Source of the DNA: Clostridiales bacterium
GTDB taxonomy: Bacteria > Bacillota > Sulfobacillia > RBS10-35
Assembly: GCA_018729555.1 (NCBI GenBank)
Contig: JAHHQG010000029.1
Span: 1 to 55,389, forward strand
Direction: 5' to 3'
DNA: 55,389 bases
Position numbers and translations under genes: made by a program. Below, piece by piece: positions 36,771 through 43,990 of the stretch. Position 1 is the first letter of the stretch, and each line of letters begins with the position of its first letter. Under the pieces are notes generated by a model, which saw only the letters and a program-made list of their open reading frames with translations, had not been told where the DNA came from and made no database searches.

Positions 36771-36980
36771 GTGCCGGTGGAACCGGTGGAAAAAGGCGTA
36801 TCCCTGGAGGAAGTGGCGGCCCTGGCGGCGGTCCTTTACGCCCTCGAGGAAAGGCCGGCGAGGGACACCCGCGACACCCGGCCTTCTACCCAAGGGGAGG
36901 ATGGGTCCCTTTGGGCCTGGCAGGGAAAGCTGGCCCTTTTGGAGGGCCGCCGTCAGATGCTCCGCATGAGGAGGCGATGA
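36771..36980 (+). CDS. Small protein resembling the epsilon subunit of acyl-CoA carboxylases
   Basis: A 69-residue protein starting at GTG 36771 after GAGGGGCG. The pattern E-K-G-V-S-L-E-E-V-A-A-L-A-A-V-L-Y-A-L-E-E, a variable linker, then S-L-W-A-W-Q-G-K and a basic end, matches the layout of actinobacterial carboxylase epsilon subunits (AccE: x-G-x-P-x-x-E-E-[LV]-A-A-L-x-A-V-L ... W ... R). It lies exactly between the carboxyltransferase and the biotin carrier gene and is in phase with both. It could instead be an OadG-like or lineage-specific accessory peptide. Confidence 0.6.
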   Translation: MPVEPVEKGVSLEEVAALAAVLYALEERPARDTRDTRPSTQGEDGSLWAWQGKLALLEGRRQMLRMRRR

Positions 36981-36981
36981 G

Positions 36982-37383
36982 GTGGCAAGGACCTTTCGCA
37001 TCACCGTGGATGGGCGGGTCTTTGAGGTGACGGTGGAGGAAGTGGGGGCGGGGCCTCGGCCTCTGCCTTCCCCGGCGCCAGCTCCCCTTCCGGCCGAAGG
37101 TCCGGCTCCTTCCGTGACCCGCCCGGCGACCCGCGAGATTCCGGCGGCCGCAGGAGCCGGCGGCGGGGAAGTGGTGCGGGCGCCCCTTCCCGGCCTTGTC
37201 TTGGACGTAAAGGTGGAAGTGGGGCAACGGGTGCGGGCGGGGGATGTCCTTTGCATCTTGGAAGCCATGAAGATGGAGAACGAAGTGGCTTCGCCCATCG
37301 ACGGGGAAGTGACGGCCATCCACCAGAAGAAGGGTCAGGCCGTCATGGGGGGCGATCCCCTGGTGACGGTGGCGCCCCTCTGA
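36982..37383 (+). CDS. Biotin carboxyl carrier protein
   Basis: A 133-residue carrier. N-terminal segment F-R-I-T-V-D-G-R-V-F-E-V-T-V-E-E, a Pro/Ala-rich flexible linker (24-58), and a biotinyl domain with E-A-M-K-M-E-N; Lys97 is the predicted biotinylation site. This is the layout of the gamma subunit of methylmalonyl-CoA/oxaloacetate decarboxylases and of stand-alone propionyl-CoA carboxylase carriers. GTG 36982 lies 1 nt after the epsilon-like gene. Its TGA overlaps the probable CTG start of the next gene. Confidence 0.92.
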   Translation: MARTFRITVDGRVFEVTVEEVGAGPRPLPSPAPAPLPAEGPAPSVTRPATREIPAAAGAGGGEVVRAPLPGLVLDVKVEVGQRVRAGDVLCILEAMKMENEVASPIDGEVTAIHQKKGQAVMGGDPLVTVAPL

Positions 37384-37991
37384 AGACAGAGCGGGAAGCC
37401 CTTCGGCGGAGGATGATCCGCCGGAGAAAGGCCCTTTCCCCAGAGGAGCGGAGGCGGCGGAGCCAGGCCATGGCCCGCCACTTTTTGGCCTCTTCCCTTT
37501 TTGAAGGTCTTTTGCGGCAGGGAAAGGCCCTCATGGGCTACCTTCCCCTCCCCGACGAAGCCGATGTGGAACCCATCCTGGAGGCGGCGGTTTTGCGGGG
37601 TCTTCGGGTGGCGGTGCCCCGGGTGGAACCCGGAAGTCCCTCCATGACGGCCCGGGCCCTTGCCCGCGGGCCTGAGGGCTGGCGGGTGGAAAAGGGGCCC
37701 TTTGGGGTCCGCCAGCCCCCTCCCGAAGCGGCCGCCGTCCCCTTGGAGGAGATGGGCGTCATCCTGGTGCCGGCGGTGGCCGTGGATGAAGAAGGCTACC
37801 GCTTAGGGTACGGGAAAGGCTACTACGACCGCTTTCTCCAAGAGGCCCTCCGCCTGAAACCGGTGCCTCTTTTTGTGGCCGTCGCCTTTCAATTCCAGGT
37901 GGTTCCGGAGCTTCCCCGGGCTCCCTGGGACATCCCCTGCCATGGCCTTCTCACGGAAGAGGGGCTCTGGCCCCTGCCCATCCCTCGTTGA
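37380..37991 (+). CDS. 5-formyltetrahydrofolate cyclo-ligase (probable CTG start)
   Basis: A 203-residue enzyme converting 5-formyl-THF to 5,10-methenyl-THF with ATP. R-K-A-L-S-P-E-E-R at the N-terminus, M-G-Y-L-P-L-P-D-E-A-D, V-P-A-V-A-V-D-E-E-G-Y-R-L-G-Y-G-K-G-Y-Y-D-R-F-L and the V-A-F-Q-F-Q...P-W-D-I-P segment are typical. The family N-terminus (about ten residues before R-R-K-A-L-S) is reached only by starting at CTG 37380, which overlaps the upstream stop as CTGA; ATG 37413 would be too short and has no spaced RBS. Its last 41 bp overlap the convergent hemH. Confidence 0.85.
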   Translation: MKTEREALRRRMIRRRKALSPEERRRRSQAMARHFLASSLFEGLLRQGKALMGYLPLPDEADVEPILEAAVLRGLRVAVPRVEPGSPSMTARALARGPEGWRVEKGPFGVRQPPPEAAAVPLEEMGVILVPAVAVDEEGYRLGYGKGYYDRFLQEALRLKPVPLFVAVAFQFQVVPELPRAPWDIPCHGLLTEEGLWPLPIPR

Positions 37992-38898
37992 AGGCTTCTT
38001 GCACCACATGGGCGAGGCCTTCGATAAAGAGAGGATCGTCGTTGAGGGATTCCGTCCGGTAAAGGGAGAGGCCCAGCTCCCGGGCTTTTTCCCGGGCCTC
38101 GATGTCCAGGTCGTAGAGGATCTCCAGGTGGTCCGCCACGAAGCCCGCCGGGCAGACGATGACCTCCTGCGCCCCTTCCTCCTTCAGCTCCGTAAGGACC
38201 TCCAAGATGTCAGGCCCTAGCCAGGGCTCACCGGTGGCGCTGGCGCTCTGGTAGGCCACCCTCACATGGCCATGGCCTGAGCGGCGGGCCAGGACCCGGG
38301 CCATCTCCTCCAGCTGCTTGGGATAGGGATCATCCCAGGTGCGAAGGCGCTCGGGAAGGCTATGGGCCGTCACCACCAGGGGAGTGGAGGAAGGCCGTTG
38401 GAGCTCTTGGATGCGGCGGCTAAGGGCCTGGATAAAGCCGGGCTCCAGGTGCCAGCTTTCCACCGGGTAGATGGTGAGGTGGGGGGCCGCCTTGGCCCGA
38501 TAATCCGCCACCTTTTGCATGTAGGTGGCGGAACTGAGGCGGGAGGCCTGGGGGGCCAGGATGAGGGCCACAGCTTCCGCCACTCCATCGGATGCCATGG
38601 CGGAAAGGGCTTCTTCGATGGTGGGATGCCAGTGCTTCATGCCCACGTAGACCCGCACCTCTTGGGGAAGGGCCGGCGGATGGTTCAGCTCCACCTCAAG
38701 GGCTTTAGCCTGGCGCAAGGTGATCTCCTTGAGGGGCGAGCGCCCTCCGATCTGGATATAGCGCTCCTTGAGCTCCGCCACCGCTTCCGCCGACGGAGGC
38801 CGGCCTCCTCGGATGTCGGTGAAATAGGCTTCCACATCGGAAAGGTCATCAGGGGTTCCGTAGGCCATGAGGAGAACGCCCAGAGGACCTTGGGTCAT
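37951..38898 (-). CDS. hemH: Ferrochelatase (coproporphyrin type)
   Basis: A 315-residue metal-inserting enzyme. M-A-Y-G-T-P near the start, G-G-R-S-P-L, V-T-A-H-S-L-P-E-R (His179, metal/porphyrin site) and G-F-V-A-D-H-L-E-I-L-Y-D-L-D-I-E-A (Glu of the active site) are conserved. In Bacillota with HemE plus HemY and no HemF/HemN-to-protoporphyrin step, it is expected to act on coproporphyrin III (CpfC). ATG 38898 overlaps the hemE stop (ATGA). The 3' end overlaps the 5-FCL gene tail-to-tail. Confidence 0.93.
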   Translation of the reverse strand: MTQGPLGVLLMAYGTPDDLSDVEAYFTDIRGGRPPSAEAVAELKERYIQIGGRSPLKEITLRQAKALEVELNHPPALPQEVRVYVGMKHWHPTIEEALSAMASDGVAEAVALILAPQASRLSSATYMQKVADYRAKAAPHLTIYPVESWHLEPGFIQALSRRIQELQRPSSTPLVVTAHSLPERLRTWDDPYPKQLEEMARVLARRSGHGHVRVAYQSASATGEPWLGPDILEVLTELKEEGAQEVIVCPAGFVADHLEILYDLDIEAREKARELGLSLYRTESLNDDPLFIEGLAHVVQEAFNEGWAGARAPLP

Positions 38899-39926
38899 AC
38901 CCATCCCGTCCTTTCCGCAAAGCGATGCACTTCTTCCACCACCCACAAGAGGGCCTGAGGGGGCGTCTGGGGGAGAACGCCGTGGCCCAGGTTGACGATG
39001 TGGCCCTTTCCCCCCGTTTCCTCTAAAAGGGCCCGCACCCGGGCTTGGATGAAGGGCTTTTCCGCCAGCAACACCGCCGGGTCCAGGTTTCCCTGGAGGA
39101 CTTTCGATCCCAGGCGCCCTCGCGCCCGGCCAAGGGGCTCCCGCCAGTCGATGCCCAGGACATCGCCCCCGGCCTCGGCCATGGCCTCCAGGAGGGATGA
39201 GGTGCCCACGCCAAAGTGGATGAGGGGCACCCCCGCCGCCGCCACCGCGTCGGCGATCTTTCGGGTGTAGGGGAAGACGTAGCGCCGGTAATCCTCAGGG
39301 GAAAGGGCCCCCACCCAGCTGTCGAAAAGCTGCACCAGATGAACTCCGTGGTGGATTTGGGCCAGGAGGTAGCGGGCGATGCTCTCCGCCAGGATGTCCA
39401 TGAGGCGGCGGTAAAGGGCTTCTTCCCGGTACATGAGGGTCTTGAGGTGAAGAAAGGACCGGGAAGGACCGCCTTCCACCAGGTAGGAGGCGAGGGTGAA
39501 GGGGCCGCCGGCGAAGCCGATGAGGGGGACCTCCAGCTCCTTCACCAAAAGATCGATGGCCCGAAGGACGTAGGGGACATCCTCTTCCGGCTGGAGGACC
39601 CGCAGCCGCTTCAGGTCGCCTTCCGTCCGCAGGGGAGGATCCACCACCGGGCCGACCCCCTCCCGCAGATCGACGCCGATCCCCATAGAGGAAAGGGGCA
39701 CCACGATGTCGGAAAAGAGGATGGCCCCATCCACCCCCAGTTCTTCCACAGGCCAGAGGGTCACCATGGCTGAGAGCTCCGGCTGGCGGACGATCTCCAT
39801 CAAGGTGTATTTTTCCCGGAGGGCCCGGTAGCGGGCCTGATAGCGGCCGGCCTGGCGCATGAACCAGACGGGGGGCCGATCCACCGGCTCGCCTCTTGCC
39901 GCCTGCAGCAGCAGCCGATTCTTCAG
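38895..39926 (-). CDS. hemE: Uroporphyrinogen decarboxylase (probable CTG start)
   Basis: A 343-residue enzyme decarboxylating uroporphyrinogen III to coproporphyrinogen III. R-P-P-V-W-F-M-R-Q-A-G-R-Y, F-S-D-I-V-V-P (catalytic Asp), F-D-S-W-V-G-A-L-S-P-E-D-Y, G-I-D-W-R and the final N-L-G-H-G-V-L-P are all family signatures. The first usual start codon, GTG 39884, would cut off the conserved L-x-A-x-R-G-E-P segment; the frame continues upstream as L-K-N-R-L-L-L-Q-A-A-R-G-E-P-V-D-R and CTG at 39926, about 10 nt after GGAAAGGA, fits the family start. First gene of hemE-hemH. Confidence 0.92.
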   Translation of the reverse strand: MKNRLLLQAARGEPVDRPPVWFMRQAGRYQARYRALREKYTLMEIVRQPELSAMVTLWPVEELGVDGAILFSDIVVPLSSMGIGVDLREGVGPVVDPPLRTEGDLKRLRVLQPEEDVPYVLRAIDLLVKELEVPLIGFAGGPFTLASYLVEGGPSRSFLHLKTLMYREEALYRRLMDILAESIARYLLAQIHHGVHLVQLFDSWVGALSPEDYRRYVFPYTRKIADAVAAAGVPLIHFGVGTSSLLEAMAEAGGDVLGIDWREPLGRARGRLGSKVLQGNLDPAVLLAEKPFIQARVRALLEETGGKGHIVNLGHGVLPQTPPQALLWVVEEVHRFAERTGWV

Positions 39927-40015
39927 CTCTGCCCCATCCTTTCCAAAGGAACCATACCGGGAGCCGGTGGGGAAGCCAAGGGCCAGATGGCGAGGGGCCG
40001 TGGTACCATAAGGCC

Positions 40016-41437
40016 ATGGCCGAAAAGAGGCTTCTGGTGGTGGGGGGCGGTCTCACGGGGCTCTTTGCTGCCTGGGAAGCCTCCCGGGTCCCCGGAATCC
40101 AGGTGGTCCTTCTGGAAAAGGACCTTCGCTTGGGGGGGAAGGTGCAAACCTTCGCCTTTCCCGACGGAAGCCATCTGGAAATGGGCCCCGACTCCTTTCT
40201 CCTGCGAAACCCCCTCTTTCTCGAGGCTCTTCAATCCCTGGGCCTCACGTCCTCCCTCATGGAGCCCCGCTCCCTTTCGCCCTTCATCCGCTTCCGCGGG
40301 CGGTTCCACCGCCTGCCCCAAGGCCTTTCGGGCATCGCTCCCGTGGATCGCCGCTACCTCAAAAGCTCCCTTTTGAGCCTCAGGGGAAAGGCCGCCGTCA
40401 CCCGGGACTTCTCCATCCCTCCCCGGAAGATGCCTCCCGACCACGATGAAAGCCTTTTTTCGCTGGCGGCCCGCCATTTTGGCGAAGAGTGGGCGGAGCG
40501 GGTGGTGAGCCCCCTCTACGGGGGCATTTACGCCGGGGATGCCCGGGAGCTGAGCGCTGCCTTCCTCCAGCCCCAGTGGCTCAAGGACGAGGAAGACCAA
40601 GGATCCCTCATCCGGGCGGCGAAGCGGCGGATGAAAAGGGGGAAGGGGCCTTCCCCCTTCCGCACCCTCCCCGGGGGCCTGGAAACCCTCGTTCAGAGGG
40701 TCGAGGAAGACCTCCGGTACCGGAAGGTGGAGATCCGGAAGGGGGAGGCCGTCCTCCGTTTGGCGTTTCACGGGGGAAAGGTCCGCCTTATGACGGGGCG
40801 GGGGGACCTTCAAGGGGAGGGGGTCGTCTTGGCCCTCCCCGCCCCGGACGCCGCCGCCTTACTGGAAGATCTGGACCCTGATTTATCCAAGCTCCTTCGG
40901 AAAGAGGTCTGGGTGAAGAGCGGCGCCCTTCTCTTGCGGGTGGCGAAGGCGGACAAGCGGGCGGCGTGGGAGGCCCATCCCCTCTGGCAGGGGAGCGGCT
41001 TTCTGGTGCCCCTGGGGGAGGGGGCCATCATCACCGGGGCGACCGTCTTTTCCCGCAAGTGGCCAGGCCTCAGCTCCGAGGCCTTTCACCTCCGCCTCTT
41101 CGTGGGGCGCCGCCACGAAGAAGAAGCCCTGGAGCTCGGCGATGAAGCCCTTTTCCGAAAGGCCTGGGAGGAACTCCAGGCCTGGGCGGGGCCCCTTCCC
41201 CCGCCCGACGAGGTGATGGTCTCCCGGTTTGCCCGGGCTTTTCCCCAGTACCGGGTGGGCCACGGCCGCTGGGTCCAGGCGGTCCGGCTCAAGGAAAAGG
41301 CCTATCCCTGGCTGGTCCTGGCAGGAACGTCCTACGAAGGGGTGGCCATCCCCGATGCCGTAGGGCAGGGGAGGGAAGCGGGACGGAGGGGAGCCTCCTA
41401 CCTCACCGGCCGCCCACAGCCTCCCAGTACTTCATGA
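40016..41437 (+). CDS. hemY: Coproporphyrinogen/protoporphyrinogen oxidase (HemY/CgoX type)
   Basis: A 473-residue FAD flavoprotein. Dinucleotide-binding V-V-G-G-G-L-T-G-L-F-A-A-W-E (about 8-21), E-M-G-P-D-S-F, P-L-Y-G-G-I-Y-A-G-D, and the C-terminal G-T-S-Y-E-G-V-A-I-P-D-A-V block with the R-F-A-R-A-F-P-Q-Y motif identify the HemY family. It oxidises coproporphyrinogen III to coproporphyrin III in Bacillota. ATG 40016 is chosen because the flavin fold begins immediately after; TACCAT 9 nt upstream (40002-40007) and no clear RBS leave open a leaderless transcript. Divergent from hemE. Overlaps the following convergent gene by 35 bp. Confidence 0.9.
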   Translation: MAEKRLLVVGGGLTGLFAAWEASRVPGIQVVLLEKDLRLGGKVQTFAFPDGSHLEMGPDSFLLRNPLFLEALQSLGLTSSLMEPRSLSPFIRFRGRFHRLPQGLSGIAPVDRRYLKSSLLSLRGKAAVTRDFSIPPRKMPPDHDESLFSLAARHFGEEWAERVVSPLYGGIYAGDARELSAAFLQPQWLKDEEDQGSLIRAAKRRMKRGKGPSPFRTLPGGLETLVQRVEEDLRYRKVEIRKGEAVLRLAFHGGKVRLMTGRGDLQGEGVVLALPAPDAAALLEDLDPDLSKLLRKEVWVKSGALLLRVAKADKRAAWEAHPLWQGSGFLVPLGEGAIITGATVFSRKWPGLSSEAFHLRLFVGRRHEEEALELGDEALFRKAWEELQAWAGPLPPPDEVMVSRFARAFPQYRVGHGRWVQAVRLKEKAYPWLVLAGTSYEGVAIPDAVGQGREAGRRGASYLTGRPQPPSTS

Positions 41438-42671
41438 GCTCCGGATAGGTGATGGGCCCTTGGTGCACATAGCGGATGATCCCCTGGCCATCCACCACAA
41501 AGGTGGTGGGGATGTTCCGCACCCAGTAGAGGCGGGAGACGTCGCCTTTTTCATCCAGGAGGATGGGGTAGGTGAAACCCCGTGCCTGGATATAATCCCG
41601 CACCTTGAGGGGGTGCTCCTGCATGTCGATGCCCACCACCCGGGCTCCCGTTTCCTTGTGAAAGGCGTCGATGGCGGGCATTTCCCACTGGCAAGGGGGA
41701 CACCAGGTGGCCCAGAAGTTCAGGATGACCGGTTCCCCTCGCCAGCTCTGGAGGTCTTGGGGTTTTCCCTCGAGGTCGGGAAGGGTGAAAGCCGGGGCCG
41801 GAAAACCCGGAAGGGGGAGGGAGACCGTCTCCTTGGCCGGGTCGGCGCTGAAGAAGAGGAAGGCTCCCACCAGGAGGAGAAGGCCCAGGCTCCCCAGGGC
41901 GAAGCGGGAAAGGGGCTTTCGCTCCCACAAAAAGACGGCGAAGGCCACGGCAAAGCCCATCAGATCCCCCCACTGGGTCCACGTGAGGCCTCCTAGGACT
42001 GGCGGCGTAAAGACGAAGAACCCCAGCACAAACCTGAGGGGAAAGAGGAGGAGAAAGAAGGTCAAAGTCACTTCGCCGGGGCGGTGGGGCCGCCTGAGAA
42101 GGTAGGCTGCCCCCAAACCCAGGAGGAGGTATCCCAGGAAAAAGTAGAGCTGGATGGGGTGGAGGCCTTGACTTCCGATGAGGGCGGCGCCGGTCCCCCC
42201 TTTGAGGGCCATCGCCCAGGGAAGGGACGTGGGCTTTCCCACCCCCGGAAGGCCCAGGGCCCCTACCGCCAGGGCCAGGCCCAGGGCAGGCATGAGGCGG
42301 TCCAGCAGGCGGAGGGAAAGGCGCTTCCAGAGGGCCACCGCGAGGGCCCCCAGAAGGGCCCCCGCAAAGCTCAGGCTGTAGCCTCCAAACCGGAACCACG
42401 TGAGGGGGCGGAGGAGGGCCATGTCGGGTTGCACCACCTGCTCCAGAAGGCGGGCCCCCAGAAAGGCGAAAAGCGCCATCCAGAAGGAGGCTTCTTCCCA
42501 TGCCCTTCGCTCCTCGGAAGAAAGATCCCGGAGGAACAAGGGAAGGGTCAGGTAGGCCAAGAGGAGGCCCGCCAGGAGGGTGAGGGCAAAGGTTTGCACC
42601 CCTAAGGAGCGGTACAGGGTGACGAAGTCGGGGAGGGGGAAGAGGGGCGGCAAAAGGGCGAGGGGAGTCAT
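41403..42671 (-). CDS. Fusion of an Lgt-like membrane domain with a TlpA-type thioredoxin domain
   Basis: A 422-residue protein. Residues about 1-270 contain seven or so membrane helices resembling prolipoprotein diacylglyceryl transferase (S-F-A-G-A-L-L-G-A, L-H-P-I-Q-L-Y-F-F near 180, P-L-R-F-V-L-G-F), but the catalytic H-G-G reads F-A-G. Residues about 285-422 form a TlpA/ResA-like thioredoxin with W-C-P-P-C (about 323-327) and cis-Pro in N-I-P-T-T-F-V-V-D. The thioredoxin would sit outside the membrane and receive electrons from the CcdA encoded directly upstream (1 bp gap). A role in cytochrome c or other extracytoplasmic disulfide reduction is inferred. Confidence 0.85.
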   Translation of the reverse strand: MTPLALLPPLFPLPDFVTLYRSLGVQTFALTLLAGLLLAYLTLPLFLRDLSSEERRAWEEASFWMALFAFLGARLLEQVVQPDMALLRPLTWFRFGGYSLSFAGALLGALAVALWKRLSLRLLDRLMPALGLALAVGALGLPGVGKPTSLPWAMALKGGTGAALIGSQGLHPIQLYFFLGYLLLGLGAAYLLRRPHRPGEVTLTFFLLLFPLRFVLGFFVFTPPVLGGLTWTQWGDLMGFAVAFAVFLWERKPLSRFALGSLGLLLLVGAFLFFSADPAKETVSLPLPGFPAPAFTLPDLEGKPQDLQSWRGEPVILNFWATWCPPCQWEMPAIDAFHKETGARVVGIDMQEHPLKVRDYIQARGFTYPILLDEKGDVSRLYWVRNIPTTFVVDGQGIIRYVHQGPITYPELMKYWEAVGGR

Positions 42672-42672
42672 G

Positions 42673-43356
42673 TCAGACTACCCCCTGCAGCCAGCTGCTG
42701 AGGCGGGAGAGGGTGTCGGTGACGATCATGATCCCCAGGATCACCAGGACGGCGCCGCTGATCTTTTGGATGAGGGGAAGGCTGGGGGTGACTTTCTTCC
42801 AGAAGGGCTGGAGGGTTTCGAAGAAAAGGGCGAGGAGGAGGAAGGGAAGCCCCAGCCCCAGGCTGTAGAGGGCGAGGAGGATGGCCCCCTGGGTGACGTG
42901 GGCCGTGGAGCCCGCCAAGAAAAGGATGCTCCCCAAGATGGGGGTGATGCAGGGGGTCCAAGCGATGGAAAAAGCCATACCGATGGGAAAGGCCGCCCAT
43001 GGCGAGGCTGGCGGTCGGGCGGGGCCCAGGGACGGGGTGGTGGGGAAGAGATGGGCGGGGATGAGGCCCAGAAGGTAGAGGCCGAAGGCCACCACCAAAA
43101 GGCCTCCCACCTGCCGAAGGGGCCCCTGGTACTGGAGGAGGAGCTGGCCTAGGGATGCGGCGGTGGCGCCCATGGCGACGAAGATGGCGGTAAAGCCCAG
43201 GACGAAGAGAAAGGCGGCCCCCAGGACCCGCCCCCGTCGTTCCGCCGGCGAGCGGGTCCCTGCGAGAAAGAAGAGGTAGGCGGGGTAAAGGGGCCAGGTG
43301 CAGGGGGAGACGAAGGAAAGAAAGCCGCCCGTCAGGGCCAAAAGCCAGGACGTCAA
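42673..43356 (-). CDS. ccdA: CcdA-type thiol-disulfide electron transporter
   Basis: A 227-residue, six-helix protein of the CcdA/DsbD transmembrane family, which passes electrons from cytoplasmic thioredoxin across the membrane. The redox cysteines lie in V-S-P-C-T-W-P-L-Y-P-A-Y (Cys19) and A-W-T-P-C-I-T-P-I-L-G (Cys136). TTG 43356 follows GAGGAGG. Cotranscribed with the Lgt-TlpA fusion and divergent from resA; both thioredoxin-like proteins are plausible acceptors. Confidence 0.93.
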   Translation of the reverse strand: MTSWLLALTGGFLSFVSPCTWPLYPAYLFFLAGTRSPAERRGRVLGAAFLFVLGFTAIFVAMGATAASLGQLLLQYQGPLRQVGGLLVVAFGLYLLGLIPAHLFPTTPSLGPARPPASPWAAFPIGMAFSIAWTPCITPILGSILFLAGSTAHVTQGAILLALYSLGLGLPFLLLALFFETLQPFWKKVTPSLPLIQKISGAVLVILGIMIVTDTLSRLSSWLQGVV

Positions 43357-43435
43357 GGCGATGCCTCCTCGGTGATCTCATCCAACCCTAGGTCCATGGT
43401 AGCACGGCCCGCAACCTTGCCCCTGCCATCGCCCC

Positions 43436-43463
43436 TTGCGGCCCTTGAGGGCGGCGGTATAGT
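43436..43463 (+). promoter_or_regulatory. Candidate promoter of the resA-MFS-RND operon
   Basis: TTGCGG (43436-43441) and TATAGT (43458-43463) with a 16-bp spacer, 17 bp before the ATG of the resA-like gene. Confidence 0.55.
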
Positions 43464-43480
43464 GGCAGGGGAGGTGCCCC

Positions 43481-43990
43481 ATGAAACGAGCCCTGGCATG
43501 GGCCGTAGCCCTGCTCCTCATCTTTCTCATCTTGGCTTATGGGTATCAAAGGGAGCTGGATGCCAAGGCGCAGGTGGGAAAGCCGGCGCCTCCCATCACC
43601 CTTCCCACCTTGGAGGGCGATCTCGCCACCTACCCCGTGGAGGGCCGCTTCGTCCTGGTGAACTTCTTCGCCAGCTGGTGTGCCCCCTGCAAAGACGAGA
43701 TCCCGCTGTTGCAGTCCTTGGCGAACGATTTTCCCGAGGCGCTTCAGGTGGTGGGCATCGCCTGGCGGGACAGCCGGGGGGATGCGGCGGCCTTTGCCCG
43801 GGAGATGGCCATCGGCTACCCCATCCTCTGGGACGGGAAGGGGAAGGCAGCCCGCCAGTATGGCCTTACGGGGGTGCCGGAAAGCTGGCTCATCGATCCC
43901 CAGGGGGTGGCCGTCCTCCACCTCAAAGGGCCCCTCACTGCCGAGACGGACAAGGCCATCCGGAAGCTTTTGGAAGGAGCACAGCCCTGA
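43481..43990 (+). CDS. ResA/TlpA-like thiol-disulfide oxidoreductase
   Basis: A 169-residue protein with an N-terminal membrane anchor (5-22) and a periplasm-facing thioredoxin fold: V-G-K-P-A-P-P-I-T-L-P-T-L, N-F-F-A-S-W-C-A-P-C (Cys67, Cys70), and G-V-P-E-S-W-L-I-D with the cis-Pro. Similar to ResA/CcmG, which keep the apocytochrome c C-x-x-C-H reduced. ATG 43481 follows GGGGAGG. Divergent from ccdA, its likely electron donor. No cytochrome c gene or ResB/ResC is next to it. Confidence 0.9.
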   Translation: MKRALAWAVALLLIFLILAYGYQRELDAKAQVGKPAPPITLPTLEGDLATYPVEGRFVLVNFFASWCAPCKDEIPLLQSLANDFPEALQVVGIAWRDSRGDAAAFAREMAIGYPILWDGKGKAARQYGLTGVPESWLIDPQGVAVLHLKGPLTAETDKAIRKLLEGAQP

